Assembly: GCA_902494245.1 (NCBI GenBank)
Contig: CABUSR010000029.1
Span: forward strand, 1 to 23,335
Length of the DNA: 23,335 bases
Source of the DNA: an uncultured Collinsella sp.
GTDB lineage: Bacteria; Actinomycetota; Coriobacteriia; Coriobacteriales; Coriobacteriaceae
Reading direction: 5' to 3'
Position 1 is the first letter of the stretch. Each line of letters begins with the position of its first letter. Of this stretch, positions 7,958 to 16,479 are shown piece by piece. The notes under the pieces were generated by a model. It did no database searches and had not been told where the DNA came from. It saw only the letters and a list, made by a program, of their open reading frames with translations. Position numbers and translations under genes: made by a program.

Positions 7958-9640
7958 CTACTTGCGACGAAGCAGCGCCGAGACCTCGGGCATCTTAAGG
8001 ACGACGGCAAGGCCAAAGGTAACAGCAAGCGAGACGACACCCGCAACGCAAACGTAGCCAAGAGTAATCAGAATCGAGCCGCCAAGTGCCCCGACAAAGT
8101 GCTCAAGCGCCCACATGACGCCGGCGCCTGCGGCAGCACCCAGGCCACCGAGCAAAAGGCCGAAGAAACCGCCATGCAGGATAGATTTGACCTGAAGGCC
8201 ACGCAGACGACGACGCAGCCACCATAGCGAACATCCGACCAAGATCACGTAGTCGACGACATACGAAAGCGCGATTGCCGGCATACCGAAGCCCAGCACA
8301 ACGCCAAACAGCAGAACCGAGCCGGCCTGGCCGATGGCGGAATACAGGCAATAGCGGCTATAGGGCTTCATGTCGAGCAAGGCAGAGAAGCTCTTCTGCA
8401 TCAATACGACCACGCCGTAGAGCGGCAGCGAGAACGCCAGGTAGACAAGGAACTCGGACACCAGCGCCACGCCGGACTCATCAAACTTGCCGGCACAGTA
8501 AATCATGTTGAGCGGACGCGCGAAGACAATCAGGTACAGCGCGAACGGAATCAGGAAGAACAGCATCTGGGCGACGCCACGCGAAATGCCCGTGCGAACG
8601 CTGTCGTAATCCTTCTCCTGCGCGTCGTGAGAGAGCTCGGTATAGAGCGCCGTCGAAAGCGAGGCGGCAATCAGCGCGTAGGGCAGCGTGTACCACAGGC
8701 GCGCATAGGCGATGACGGAAGGACCAGTCTCGGGCTGGACCACCAGCGCGGCAGCGTTGGTGATAGAAGTCGAGACAAACATGCACACCGTGGCGAGCAG
8801 CGTCGGGATACCGAGCGCAATCGTCTGGCGCAGTGCGGGGTCCTTAAAGTCGATATGGATATGGGGATGCACGCCGTGCTTGCCAAGCGCGGGGATCTGA
8901 CATGCCATCTGAACAAAGACACCGAGGGTCGTACCGGCCGCAATCAAGATGATGCCGGCACGTTCGCCAAACTGTGCGGACACGGGCGCAAAACCCATAA
9001 AGCTCGCAATGACGATCACATTGTTGAGGACCGGGGCAAACGTCGACCAGAAGTAGTCGCGGTGTGCGTTGAGAACGCCCGAGAACACCGAGCCCAAACC
9101 ATAAAACAGAATCTGGATGGCAAAGAAACGGAACATGAACGCAGCGGTATCCATGCTGCCGCCGTCACCCGAAAGGAACGATTGCGTCCAGATAAAGCCC
9201 GGGGCGAACACGGTCCCCAGCAACGAAATGCCACCCAGCACCAAAAGCAGAATGCCGAGCAGGTTGCCCACGTACTCGTTCGAGGCCTCGCGACCCTGCT
9301 CACGCCTCACGCCCATGTACACGGGCAAAAACGCCGTCACGAGCATGCCGCCCATCACGAGTTCGTAGAGCATATTGGGCAGGTTGTTGGCGACCTGATA
9401 GGAGGACGAGAGTAGCGACATGCCGATAGCGGCCGCCATTGCCCACGTGCGGATAAAACCGGTGACGCGAGACACGATGGTCAGGATGGTCATAAGCCCG
9501 GCGGAACGACCAACCGTGGAGTAGTCCGACGAGCCCATGTCGTCAGTGTCATCTCGCGACGAAGGAGCTTCGGACGAGGGTGTCTGAGGCGCAGATTCTC
9601 TTGCAAAATGAGCTCCGCGCTTCAATTCTTCCTGCGGCAT
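7958..9640 (-). CDS. murJ: MurJ, lipid II flippase (MviN family)
   Basis: This polytopic inner-membrane protein (560 residues) is expected to flip lipid II across the membrane for peptidoglycan synthesis. The MOP-superfamily MurJ signature is clear: SRVTGFIRTW (57-66) and NNLPNMLYELVMGGMLVTAFLPV region (85-107), followed by many hydrophobic helices to the C-terminus. The first 40 or so residues are a polar, Ser/Asp/Glu-rich cytoplasmic extension ahead of the first membrane segment. The ATG at 9640 has GAGAGGA seven bases upstream and lies 3 bases after the stop of the YbaK-like gene. It is followed without a gap by uvrC, giving a tightly packed ybaK-murJ-uvrC unit. In some actinobacteria MurJ has an added kinase-like domain; none is present here. 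Confidence 0.95.
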   Translation of the reverse strand: MPQEELKRGAHFARESAPQTPSSEAPSSRDDTDDMGSSDYSTVGRSAGLMTILTIVSRVTGFIRTWAMAAAIGMSLLSSSYQVANNLPNMLYELVMGGMLVTAFLPVYMGVRREQGREASNEYVGNLLGILLLVLGGISLLGTVFAPGFIWTQSFLSGDGGSMDTAAFMFRFFAIQILFYGLGSVFSGVLNAHRDYFWSTFAPVLNNVIVIASFMGFAPVSAQFGERAGIILIAAGTTLGVFVQMACQIPALGKHGVHPHIHIDFKDPALRQTIALGIPTLLATVCMFVSTSITNAAALVVQPETGPSVIAYARLWYTLPYALIAASLSTALYTELSHDAQEKDYDSVRTGISRGVAQMLFFLIPFALYLIVFARPLNMIYCAGKFDESGVALVSEFLVYLAFSLPLYGVVVLMQKSFSALLDMKPYSRYCLYSAIGQAGSVLLFGVVLGFGMPAIALSYVVDYVILVGCSLWWLRRRLRGLQVKSILHGGFFGLLLGGLGAAAGAGVMWALEHFVGALGGSILITLGYVCVAGVVSLAVTFGLAVVLKMPEVSALLRRK

Positions 9641-9643
9641 CGC

Positions 9644-10144
9644 TCAGTCCTCTCTCGTAATCGCGGCAACCGTAGCCCCGCAAAATGCAATTAAATCATC
9701 GGGTGCAAGCTCGAGCTGATAACCGCGCTTGCCTCCCGAAATAAAAATGGTATCCCAAAGGACACATGTCTCATCAATGAGCGTCCGGTAGCGTTTTTTC
9801 ATACCGACCGGGCTGCAGCCGCCGCGAACGTAGCCAGTCGCCGCAAGCAAATCCTTCACATGCATCATGGCCAAGGACTTCTCCCCCGCGGCACGCGCGG
9901 CGGACTTTAGATCGAGCTCGTCGGCAACAGGGATGCAGCACACGACATAGTCGTTGGACGGTGTCACGCAGACCAAAGTCTTAAATCCTTGACCGGGCTC
10001 CTCGCCAAGCTGCTCCGAAATCGCGACCCCCAGGCCCACCGACTCATCACCATCGTCTTCGTACGTATGTAGAACATAGGAAATGCCGGCACTTTCCAGC
10101 TCGCGCATCGCATTGGTTTTTGGCGTCTTTACAGCCTTTGCCAT
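9644..10144 (-). CDS. ybaK: YbaK/EbsC-family aminoacyl-tRNA deacylase
   Basis: This 166-residue protein belongs to the YbaK/EbsC family, whose best-studied members hydrolyse Cys-tRNA(Pro) formed by proline-tRNA ligase errors. Visible hallmarks are the conserved lysine in GFKTLVCV (K55) and the loop GYVRGGCSPVGMKK (104-117). The C-terminal strand ends in LELAPDDLIAFCGATVAAI, as usual for the family. I placed the start at the ATG at 10144, which has GGGAAAGGA six bases upstream. The longer frame to 10240 lacks a ribosome binding site. It follows uvrA after 132 bases containing a hairpin and is 3 bases ahead of murJ. The exact tRNA substrate is inferred from family, not from this sequence. Confidence 0.9.
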   Translation of the reverse strand: MAKAVKTPKTNAMRELESAGISYVLHTYEDDGDESVGLGVAISEQLGEEPGQGFKTLVCVTPSNDYVVCCIPVADELDLKSAARAAGEKSLAMMHVKDLLAATGYVRGGCSPVGMKKRYRTLIDETCVLWDTIFISGGKRGYQLELAPDDLIAFCGATVAAITRED

Positions 10145-10225
10145 GACATATCCTTTCCCTCGCATTCGGACGCAAAGATTAAGTATATGTCCAATTCGGC
10201 TGCATACGTCACTTCGACACAGCAA

Positions 10226-10256
10226 GCGCCATCGAATCACGAGGAGTCGATGGCGC
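10226..10256. terminator. Perfect 10-bp stem-loop between uvrA and the ybaK-like gene
   Basis: GCGCCATCGA (10226-10235) and TCGATGGCGC (10247-10256) form a perfect stem with an 11-base loop, about 20 bases after the uvrA stop on the minus strand. Only a weak T-rich stretch follows. It may be a partial terminator, attenuator or stabilising 3' structure for uvrA mRNA. Confidence 0.5.
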
Positions 10257-10276
10257 CCATAAACTGAATCGCCTAT

Positions 10277-13156
10277 TTATTGAGCATCAAGTTGAGCCTG
10301 GCGCTCCCGGTCACGCCTGAGCAACGGCGCCAAAAACTTGCCCGTATAACTCTGCGGACAGTCCGCAACCTGCTCCGGTGTACCCGAAACCACGACGGTT
10401 CCGCCGCCGTTACCGCCCTCGGGACCCATATCGATCAGGCGGTCGGCAACCTTGATGACATCAAGGTTGTGCTCAATCACCAGCACCGTGTTGCCCGCAT
10501 CGACCAAGCGCTGCAGCACATCGAGCAGCTGGCGGACGTCCTCAAAATGAAGACCGGTCGTCGGCTCGTCCAAAATATAGAACGTCTTGCCCGTCTGGCG
10601 TCGATGAAGCTCCTTGGCGAGCTTCACACGCTGCGCCTCGCCGCCCGAGAGCGTCGTGGCGGGCTGGCCCAGGCTCACGTAGCCTAAGCCTACATCGTAC
10701 AGCGTCTGGAGCTTGCGCTTAATCTGCGGGATATTCCCAAAGAAGGCCAGCGCCTCGGTGACGCTCATGTCGAGCACGTCCGAGATGGTCTTGCCACGGT
10801 AGGTGACCTCGAGTGTCTCGCGGTTGTAGCGTTTACCGCCGCAAACTTCGCAGGGAACGTAGATATCGGGAAGGAAGTGCATCTCGATCTTGATCTGCCC
10901 GTCGCCCTTGCACGCCTCACAGCGCCCGCCACTCACATTAAAGGAGAAACGACCCGGCGAGTAGCCGCGCGCCTTCGACTCCGGCGTACTCGCAAACAGC
11001 GCGCGAAGATCATCCCACAGGCCGATATAGGTAGCAGGGTTGGAACGCGGCGTGCGGCCAATCGGCGACTGGTCGATATCGATAACCTTATCGATACACT
11101 CGATGCCCTCGATTTTTTTATACGGACCCACAGGGCGCGTCGAACGGTGAATGGCATTCGCAAGGGCAGGCGCAATGGTGTCGGTAACCAGGGAGCTCTT
11201 GCCCGATCCCGACACGCCGGTAACAACCGTAAGCGTACCAAACTCGATCTTGGCGGTAACGTTTTTGAGGTTGTTGGCTCGAGCGCCCGTAATTTTAAGG
11301 CAGCCGCGACCGGGCTTGCGCCGTTCATCAGGCACCCGGATCATTCGTTTGCCGGTCAGATAAGCGCCCGTCATCGACTCAGGACACGCCATGATATCGG
11401 CAGGCGTTCCCGCCGCGACTACGTGCCCGCCGTTGACGCCGGCGCCGGGCCCCATGTCGATCACGTAGTCGGCGGCACGGATTGTATCCTCGTCGTGTTC
11501 GACAACGATAACGGTATTGCCGATATCGCGCAGGCGCTCGAGCGTCTTAATCAGGCGCTCGTTGTCACGCTGATGAAGACCGATCGAGGGCTCGTCCAGA
11601 ATATAGAGCACGCCCATGAGACCCGCGCCGATCTGCGTTGCCAGTCGAATACGCTGTGCCTCGCCACCGGAAAGCGTCGCCGAGGCACGATCGAGTGTCA
11701 GATAGTCGAGTCCAACATCGACCAGAAAACGCAAGCGCTCCAGGATTTCCTTGACGATACGGCCGCCGATAAACTGTTGGCGCTCGGTGAGTTCCAGGCC
11801 CTCAAAAAACTCGAGCGACTCACGGCACGACAGGCAACAAACCTCGTAAATGGACTTGCCGCCCACGGTGACGGCGAGCATCTCAGGGCGCAAACGAGCG
11901 CCGTGGCAGCTCGAGCACGGCTCCTCGCGAATGTACTTCTCCAGGCGCGCCTTGGTGTTCTCGTTCGTCGTCTCGGTATAGCGTTCGTACAGGATGTTGC
12001 GAACGCCCGAAAACTTGGTATCCCACTGGCTGCGACGTCCGTCAAGCTTTTGGTAGTCGACCGAGATCTTCGTATCGCCCAGGCCATCCAAAAATGCACG
12101 ACGCACGCGAGGGGGCAAGTCCTCCCACGGCGTATCGGCGCTCACCTTAAAGTGTTTGCAGACCGCAGCAAAAATCTGCGGATAGTAGTTCGAATTGCCA
12201 AACAGGCTACCAAAGACTCCGTCGGCAATGGACTTCGAGGGATCCTCGATCAGCGCCTCGGCATCAAAGGTTTTCTTAAAGCCCAGGCCGTCGCACTCAG
12301 GACATGCGCCATAGGGAGCGTTGAACGAAAAGTCGCGGGGTTGTAGGTCGTCGATGGAGTGCCCGTGCTCCGGGCACGCCAGAGCCAACGAATACTCCAG
12401 CAGCTCGCCCTCGGTCCCCTCGGGAGCATCGCGATCGGGCAGCATGTATACGTTCACATTACCGTGCGCCAAGGCAGTCGCCTGTTCAACAGACTCGGCG
12501 ATGCGGCCCAGAGAATTCTCACGGATCACGATGCGATCGACTACGACCTCGATATCGTGCTTGAACTTCTTGTCCAGATCGATCGGGTCGTCGAGCGAGC
12601 GCACTTCACCGTCGACACGCACGCGGCTAAAGCCCTCGGCGCGAAGATCCTCAAACAGTTTGGTGTACTCGCCTTTTCGCCCGCGCACCACCGGCGCCAG
12701 CACAAACGCGCGGCGGCCCTCCCCCGCCGCCAAGACCTTGTCGGCAACCTGGTCGGTCGTCTGGCGCTCAATGACGCGGCCGCATTCGGGACAGTGCGGG
12801 GTGCCCACACGGGCGAACAGCAGGCGCAGATAGTCATAAATCTCGGTTACGGTGCCAACCGTCGAGCGAGGGTTTTTAGACGTCGTCTTTTGGTCGATCG
12901 ACACCGCCGGCGAAAGGCCGTCGATTGAATCCAAGTCGGGTTTGTCCATCTGGCCCAAGAACTGGCGCGCATAGCTCGAAAGGCTCTCGACGTATCGACG
13001 CTGGCCCTCGGCATAGATAGTGTCAAATGCCAGCGAGCTCTTGCCCGAGCCAGAAAGACCGGTAATGACCACGAGTTGGTCACGCGGAATGGAAACATCG
13101 ATATCACGGAGGTTGTGCTCACGAGCGCCGCGAATAACGATAGAAGAATCAGACAT
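10277..13156 (-). CDS. uvrA: UvrA, excinuclease ABC subunit A
   Basis: UvrA is the damage-sensing ATPase of nucleotide excision repair and loads UvrB onto DNA. The 959-residue length is normal. The first Walker A is GLSGSGKSS (33-41) and the second GVSGSGKSS in the C-terminal half. Two signature LSGGEAQR motifs are present. Zinc-binding cysteine pairs are visible: CPEC at 122-125, CPEC in the FNAPYGACPECDGLG loop, CSSC in the EEPCSSCHGARL segment, and CEAC/CEVC in the C-terminal module that contacts DNA. The start is ATG 13156, with AAGGAG 6 bases upstream; the 22-codon extension to 13222 has no such site and would run through the promoter region. A candidate SOS box lies 62-75 bases upstream. 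It is divergent from the LtaS-like gene. Confidence 0.98.
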   Translation of the reverse strand: MSDSSIVIRGAREHNLRDIDVSIPRDQLVVITGLSGSGKSSLAFDTIYAEGQRRYVESLSSYARQFLGQMDKPDLDSIDGLSPAVSIDQKTTSKNPRSTVGTVTEIYDYLRLLFARVGTPHCPECGRVIERQTTDQVADKVLAAGEGRRAFVLAPVVRGRKGEYTKLFEDLRAEGFSRVRVDGEVRSLDDPIDLDKKFKHDIEVVVDRIVIRENSLGRIAESVEQATALAHGNVNVYMLPDRDAPEGTEGELLEYSLALACPEHGHSIDDLQPRDFSFNAPYGACPECDGLGFKKTFDAEALIEDPSKSIADGVFGSLFGNSNYYPQIFAAVCKHFKVSADTPWEDLPPRVRRAFLDGLGDTKISVDYQKLDGRRSQWDTKFSGVRNILYERYTETTNENTKARLEKYIREEPCSSCHGARLRPEMLAVTVGGKSIYEVCCLSCRESLEFFEGLELTERQQFIGGRIVKEILERLRFLVDVGLDYLTLDRASATLSGGEAQRIRLATQIGAGLMGVLYILDEPSIGLHQRDNERLIKTLERLRDIGNTVIVVEHDEDTIRAADYVIDMGPGAGVNGGHVVAAGTPADIMACPESMTGAYLTGKRMIRVPDERRKPGRGCLKITGARANNLKNVTAKIEFGTLTVVTGVSGSGKSSLVTDTIAPALANAIHRSTRPVGPYKKIEGIECIDKVIDIDQSPIGRTPRSNPATYIGLWDDLRALFASTPESKARGYSPGRFSFNVSGGRCEACKGDGQIKIEMHFLPDIYVPCEVCGGKRYNRETLEVTYRGKTISDVLDMSVTEALAFFGNIPQIKRKLQTLYDVGLGYVSLGQPATTLSGGEAQRVKLAKELHRRQTGKTFYILDEPTTGLHFEDVRQLLDVLQRLVDAGNTVLVIEHNLDVIKVADRLIDMGPEGGNGGGTVVVSGTPEQVADCPQSYTGKFLAPLLRRDRERQAQLDAQ

Positions 13157-13199
13157 GGAAGCTCCTTGCCTCCTATTGCAGCGAATCATACTGCCGATG

Positions 13200-13231
13200 A
13201 GTTTAGCGCACTCGACGCGCACAGATGTTCG
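13200..13231 (-). promoter_or_regulatory. Candidate LexA (SOS) box and -10 element ahead of uvrA
   Basis: On the minus strand CGAACATCTGTGCG (13218-13231) matches the gram-positive/actinobacterial SOS pattern CGAAC-N4-GTTCG at all but one position. A TAAACT hexamer (13200-13205) lies about 12 bases further towards uvrA, so the box would sit over the -35 region. uvrA is a classical LexA target, which adds weight. The box is also upstream of the divergent gene. Confidence 0.5.
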
Positions 13232-13349
13232 TAATACAAGATTCGCAGACCTTTAGCCTTGCGTATCGGGTGCTTTGTTTCTCGAAATGCCGTGGAAAGG
13301 TTACAGTAATCTAATACTGAACTTAATTTGCCGTAACAGAGGAACGTCC

Positions 13350-15503
13350 ATGACCGAAGATATCCCCCTTGAAATCACTTCGAGTGACATGGCCAATCTG
13401 CCCATATTCATCGCCGTCCTTATCGTAGCCGCCGCCGTCGTACGCGTGTATTTTTCAATCAAACGCAATGAAAAGCCGCCCATTGCCCGCGTCTTTTGGT
13501 GCGCGACGCTCCTCATCCCGCTCGGCATGGTAGCTGCATGGATTACGAATCAATTGCTCGTAAATGAGGACAGTTCCCTATGGGTCCTTTCTTATTCGGC
13601 GCTCGGTGCTGCCGCCGTCATACTTCTTGTCGAGCCCTTGGTTTCGGGACTTATCGACCAAACCGATCTTGCGACGGGAACAGTTGCCTGTATTTGCCGT
13701 GACATCCTTGTCATCGCCGCTGTTTCAGCGCTCTCGTTCGTTTCACTCGAAATTGCCTGCAACGAAACGTTCTATCGCATTCCCGCCAACTCATTCGGGT
13801 TTTCCGTCGGGCTGCTCGCGACGGTTCTGCTCTCCCTTTATTTGCTGGGACAGCGTCATGGAGGCGTCATGGCCCTCGTGCCCGTCGTCTGTTGCATCCT
13901 TGGCATTGCCGAGCACTTCGTCATAACGTTTAAAGGCGAGGCCATCCTGCCAAGCGATATCTTGGCCCTTGGCACCGCAATGGAAGTGAGCGAGGGATAC
14001 GAGTTTACCTTTACCGCCGGAATCGTAACCTCTCTCGCCCTGCTGGAGATTTCCCTGGGGCTTCTTTCGCTTATCCGACCGAGAAAGCTCCGTACGCCCA
14101 CCCATATCTTCCCCGCAATCGCCGCTAACCTCTGCGCTTTTCTGCTAGTGACCGTTGTGGGGCTCTCGGGCTTTTCCAGCATCGACTTGGAGCGGGCGCT
14201 GAATTTTGGATTTGACCGTTGGCAGCCCATCACCACATATACGTCTCAGGGTTTTATCACTTCGTTCACCGAAATGGTCAACGAGTTGCCCATTGAGAAG
14301 CCCGAAGACTATACGCCCGATGAGGCGCAGAGCATCGAGCAGGAGCTCGCCGCCGCCTACGACAGCACGTATGGCTCGAGCGAGCAGCGCGCGGCTGCCG
14401 TTGCCCAGTTCAATGAAATCAAGCCGACGATTGTTGCCGTCATGAACGAGAGTTTTAGCGACCTTTCGTGCTTTGAGCAGCTCCAGGCGGCCGGGTACAC
14501 CGGCCCCGCATTCTACAACTCGCTTCCCGACACACTTGTTCGCGGCACCATGCTCGCTTCGGTCACCGGTGGCGGAACGGCAAACTCCGAATTCGAATTT
14601 TTGACCGGAGCGACAACGGCCTTTGTCGGATTAGGCAAGATCCCCTATCAGCTGTATCAGATGAATGGCGTCAACAGCCTGGCAAAGGACCTTAAAGAGC
14701 TTGGGTATACCGCTACCGCTATGCACCCGCAAAACCCCGTCAACTACCATCGAGATAAAATCTATCAGCAGCTGGGCTTTGGAGACTTTCTTTCAATCGG
14801 CGATTTCGAAGGTGCGCCCTGTTACCATGCCGGCGTATGCGACTACGCCACCTACGACAAGATACTCGACCTGCTTAGAACCGACGAAGCGCCGCAGTTC
14901 ATCTTTGACGTCACGATGCAAAATCACGGCGGCTACGACTATGGCACCGTTCCCGCCGAGGAGCTGACAAACTATTGGGTCGAGGGAGCCAGCGAGGGTG
15001 CCAATAGCGCGCTCAACACCTATCTAACCTGCATCAACGCATCCGACCGGGACCTCGAGTACTTTATCAACGAGCTCCGCAATATCGGCAGACCGGTTGT
15101 CCTTGTCTTTTTTGGCGACCATCAGCCGAGCGCCGCAACGACTCTCAACGACGAGCTGTACCCTCAGGAAGATACGGCAAGCCACGCTTTCCGTATCTAT
15201 CAGTCGACATATTTTGTCTGGGCTAACTATGAAATCGCCGGCAATACCGAGCTCAACGTCTACGACACCGTCGGGGCAAACGAGATTGCAGCCATTACCC
15301 TTAATAAGATCGGCGCCCCGCTCACCGACTATCAAAAGGCTCTGCTTGCAACAAGGTCAGATGTGCCCACCATCAATGTCGCCGGCTACCTTGGTGCCGA
15401 CGGGCTGCGCTACGACTTGGAATCTGAAGACAGCCCATACGCCTCGACGATCGACAAGCTGCAGCGCATGCAATACCTCGAGTTCGCCAGCAAAGTTCAG
15501 TAA
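13350..15503 (+). CDS. LTA synthase-like membrane sulfatase/phosphotransferase family protein
   Basis: This protein (717 residues) has about eight hydrophobic segments in the first 275 residues, then an extracellular alkaline phosphatase-superfamily domain (about 358-700) like that of lipoteichoic acid synthases and other phosphoglycerol transferases. Metal and catalytic motifs are visible: MNESF with E367, a Thr nucleophile candidate T410 in GGGTANSEFEFLTG, H526 in MQNHGGYDYG, and GDHQP (D590, H591). It probably transfers phosphoglycerol-type groups onto a membrane or wall polymer; the acceptor is unknown. Start ATG 13350 has GAGGAA seven bases upstream, whereas the longer frame from 13275 has no good site. 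It is divergent from uvrA and precedes mrp by 145 bases. Confidence 0.9.
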   Translation: MTEDIPLEITSSDMANLPIFIAVLIVAAAVVRVYFSIKRNEKPPIARVFWCATLLIPLGMVAAWITNQLLVNEDSSLWVLSYSALGAAAVILLVEPLVSGLIDQTDLATGTVACICRDILVIAAVSALSFVSLEIACNETFYRIPANSFGFSVGLLATVLLSLYLLGQRHGGVMALVPVVCCILGIAEHFVITFKGEAILPSDILALGTAMEVSEGYEFTFTAGIVTSLALLEISLGLLSLIRPRKLRTPTHIFPAIAANLCAFLLVTVVGLSGFSSIDLERALNFGFDRWQPITTYTSQGFITSFTEMVNELPIEKPEDYTPDEAQSIEQELAAAYDSTYGSSEQRAAAVAQFNEIKPTIVAVMNESFSDLSCFEQLQAAGYTGPAFYNSLPDTLVRGTMLASVTGGGTANSEFEFLTGATTAFVGLGKIPYQLYQMNGVNSLAKDLKELGYTATAMHPQNPVNYHRDKIYQQLGFGDFLSIGDFEGAPCYHAGVCDYATYDKILDLLRTDEAPQFIFDVTMQNHGGYDYGTVPAEELTNYWVEGASEGANSALNTYLTCINASDRDLEYFINELRNIGRPVVLVFFGDHQPSAATTLNDELYPQEDTASHAFRIYQSTYFVWANYEIAGNTELNVYDTVGANEIAAITLNKIGAPLTDYQKALLATRSDVPTINVAGYLGADGLRYDLESEDSPYASTIDKLQRMQYLEFASKVQ

Positions 15504-15563
15504 GCCCGCCCATTCGCTTGGACCCATCGTATTGCAAGCACGCTCGGCCCAAATGCATCGTAA

Positions 15564-15593
15564 ATGACTCCCGCTCGCAAACGAGGGTACAAT
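15564..15593 (+). promoter_or_regulatory. Candidate promoter for the mrp unit
   Basis: ATGACT (15564-15569) and TACAAT (15588-15593) are 18 bases apart, about 55 bases ahead of the mrp start. The -10 element matches the consensus at five of six positions. A GC-rich GGGGCC/GGCCCC segment lies in the would-be leader. Confidence 0.45.
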
Positions 15594-15648
15594 GACGCTC
15601 GTGTCACATCACGGGGCCCCGGCCCCAACATATACAAAGGAGTCATAC

Positions 15649-16479
15649 ATGGGTTGCGAGCATGCACAGGCCGCCGGCGGACAAACGTCGCCGTCGCAAT
15701 TTGAGGAGAACACGCTGTCCGAGGTCAAACGCGTCATCGCCGTGCTTTCCGGCAAGGGCGGTGTCGGCAAGTCGTTTGTCACCGGTGCCATCGCCACCGA
15801 GCTTGCCCGTCACGGCCACAAGGTCGGCGTCCTCGATGCCGACATCACCGGTCCCTCTATCCCCAAGATGTTCGGTATGAGCGGACGCCACGTCCATGCC
15901 CTTGGCAACCTTATGCTGCCCGAAATCTCCGAGCACGGCGTCAAGGTCATGAGCTCCAACCTGCTGCTCCAAAACGAGACCGACCCCGTCCTTTGGCGCG
16001 GTCCGGTCATCGCAGGCGCCATTAGGCAGTTCTGGAGCGAGACCTCGTGGGGCCCCATCGACTACCTGCTGGTCGACATGCCTCCGGGAACAGGCGACGT
16101 CGCTCTCACCGTCTTCCAGTCACTGCCCGTCGACGGCATCGTCATCGTCACGAGCCCGCAGGATCTGGTCTCGATGATCGTCGCCAAGGCGGTCAACATG
16201 GCCGAGAAGATGAACGTCCCCATTCTGGGCATTGTCGAGAACATGAGCTATATTGAGTGCCCCGACTGCGGCAAGAAGATCGAGGTCTTTGGCAAGAGCA
16301 AGCTCCCCGAGGTCGCAGAGCGCTATAACCTCGACATCTTGGGCCAGCTTCCCATTAATCCGGCACTCGCCGAGGCCTGCGATAAGGGCGAGGTCGAGAC
16401 CGCGCTGCCCGATGGCATGTTGCCTAAGGCAGTCTCTGCCGTCGAGGCCATTACCCCGCACGAGACCGACGAGGCCTAA
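15649..16479 (+). CDS. mrp: Mrp/NBP35-type P-loop ATPase (Fe-S cluster carrier)
   Basis: Members of this family (ApbC/Mrp/NBP35) bind and transfer Fe-S clusters to target proteins in an ATP-dependent way in the cytoplasm. The 276-residue protein has the deviant Walker A GKGGVGKS (35-42), switch I DADITGPSIP (63-72), Walker B-like LLVDMPPGTGD (140-150), the family motif VTSPQDLVSMIVAKAVNM, and the CPDC pair (204-207) that bridges a cluster at the dimer interface. It lacks the N-terminal DUF59/MIP18 domain of many bacterial Mrp proteins. A cysteine lies at residue 3. Start ATG 15649 has AAAGGAG six bases upstream; the longer frame from 15592 overlaps the promoter. Its stop abuts the GTG of the flavoprotein gene downstream, so they form a unit. 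Confidence 0.93.
   Translation: MGCEHAQAAGGQTSPSQFEENTLSEVKRVIAVLSGKGGVGKSFVTGAIATELARHGHKVGVLDADITGPSIPKMFGMSGRHVHALGNLMLPEISEHGVKVMSSNLLLQNETDPVLWRGPVIAGAIRQFWSETSWGPIDYLLVDMPPGTGDVALTVFQSLPVDGIVIVTSPQDLVSMIVAKAVNMAEKMNVPILGIVENMSYIECPDCGKKIEVFGKSKLPEVAERYNLDILGQLPINPALAEACDKGEVETALPDGMLPKAVSAVEAITPHETDEA

Noticed and set aside
6659..8227. A 522-codon plus-strand frame opposite uvrC and murJ
   Set aside because: It is antisense across two well-supported genes with no ribosome binding site or family motif.
10877..12346. A 489-codon plus-strand frame opposite uvrA
   Set aside because: The antisense strand of uvrA explains it; composition is that of a shadow frame.
13304..13319. CAGTA/TACTG inverted repeat ahead of the LtaS-like gene as an operator
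   Set aside because: Only five bases per arm and no good promoter elements around it; likely chance in this AT-rich leader.
15519..15543. GCTTG/CAAGC hairpin as terminator of the LtaS-like gene
   Set aside because: Five-base stem, large loop and no T-run.
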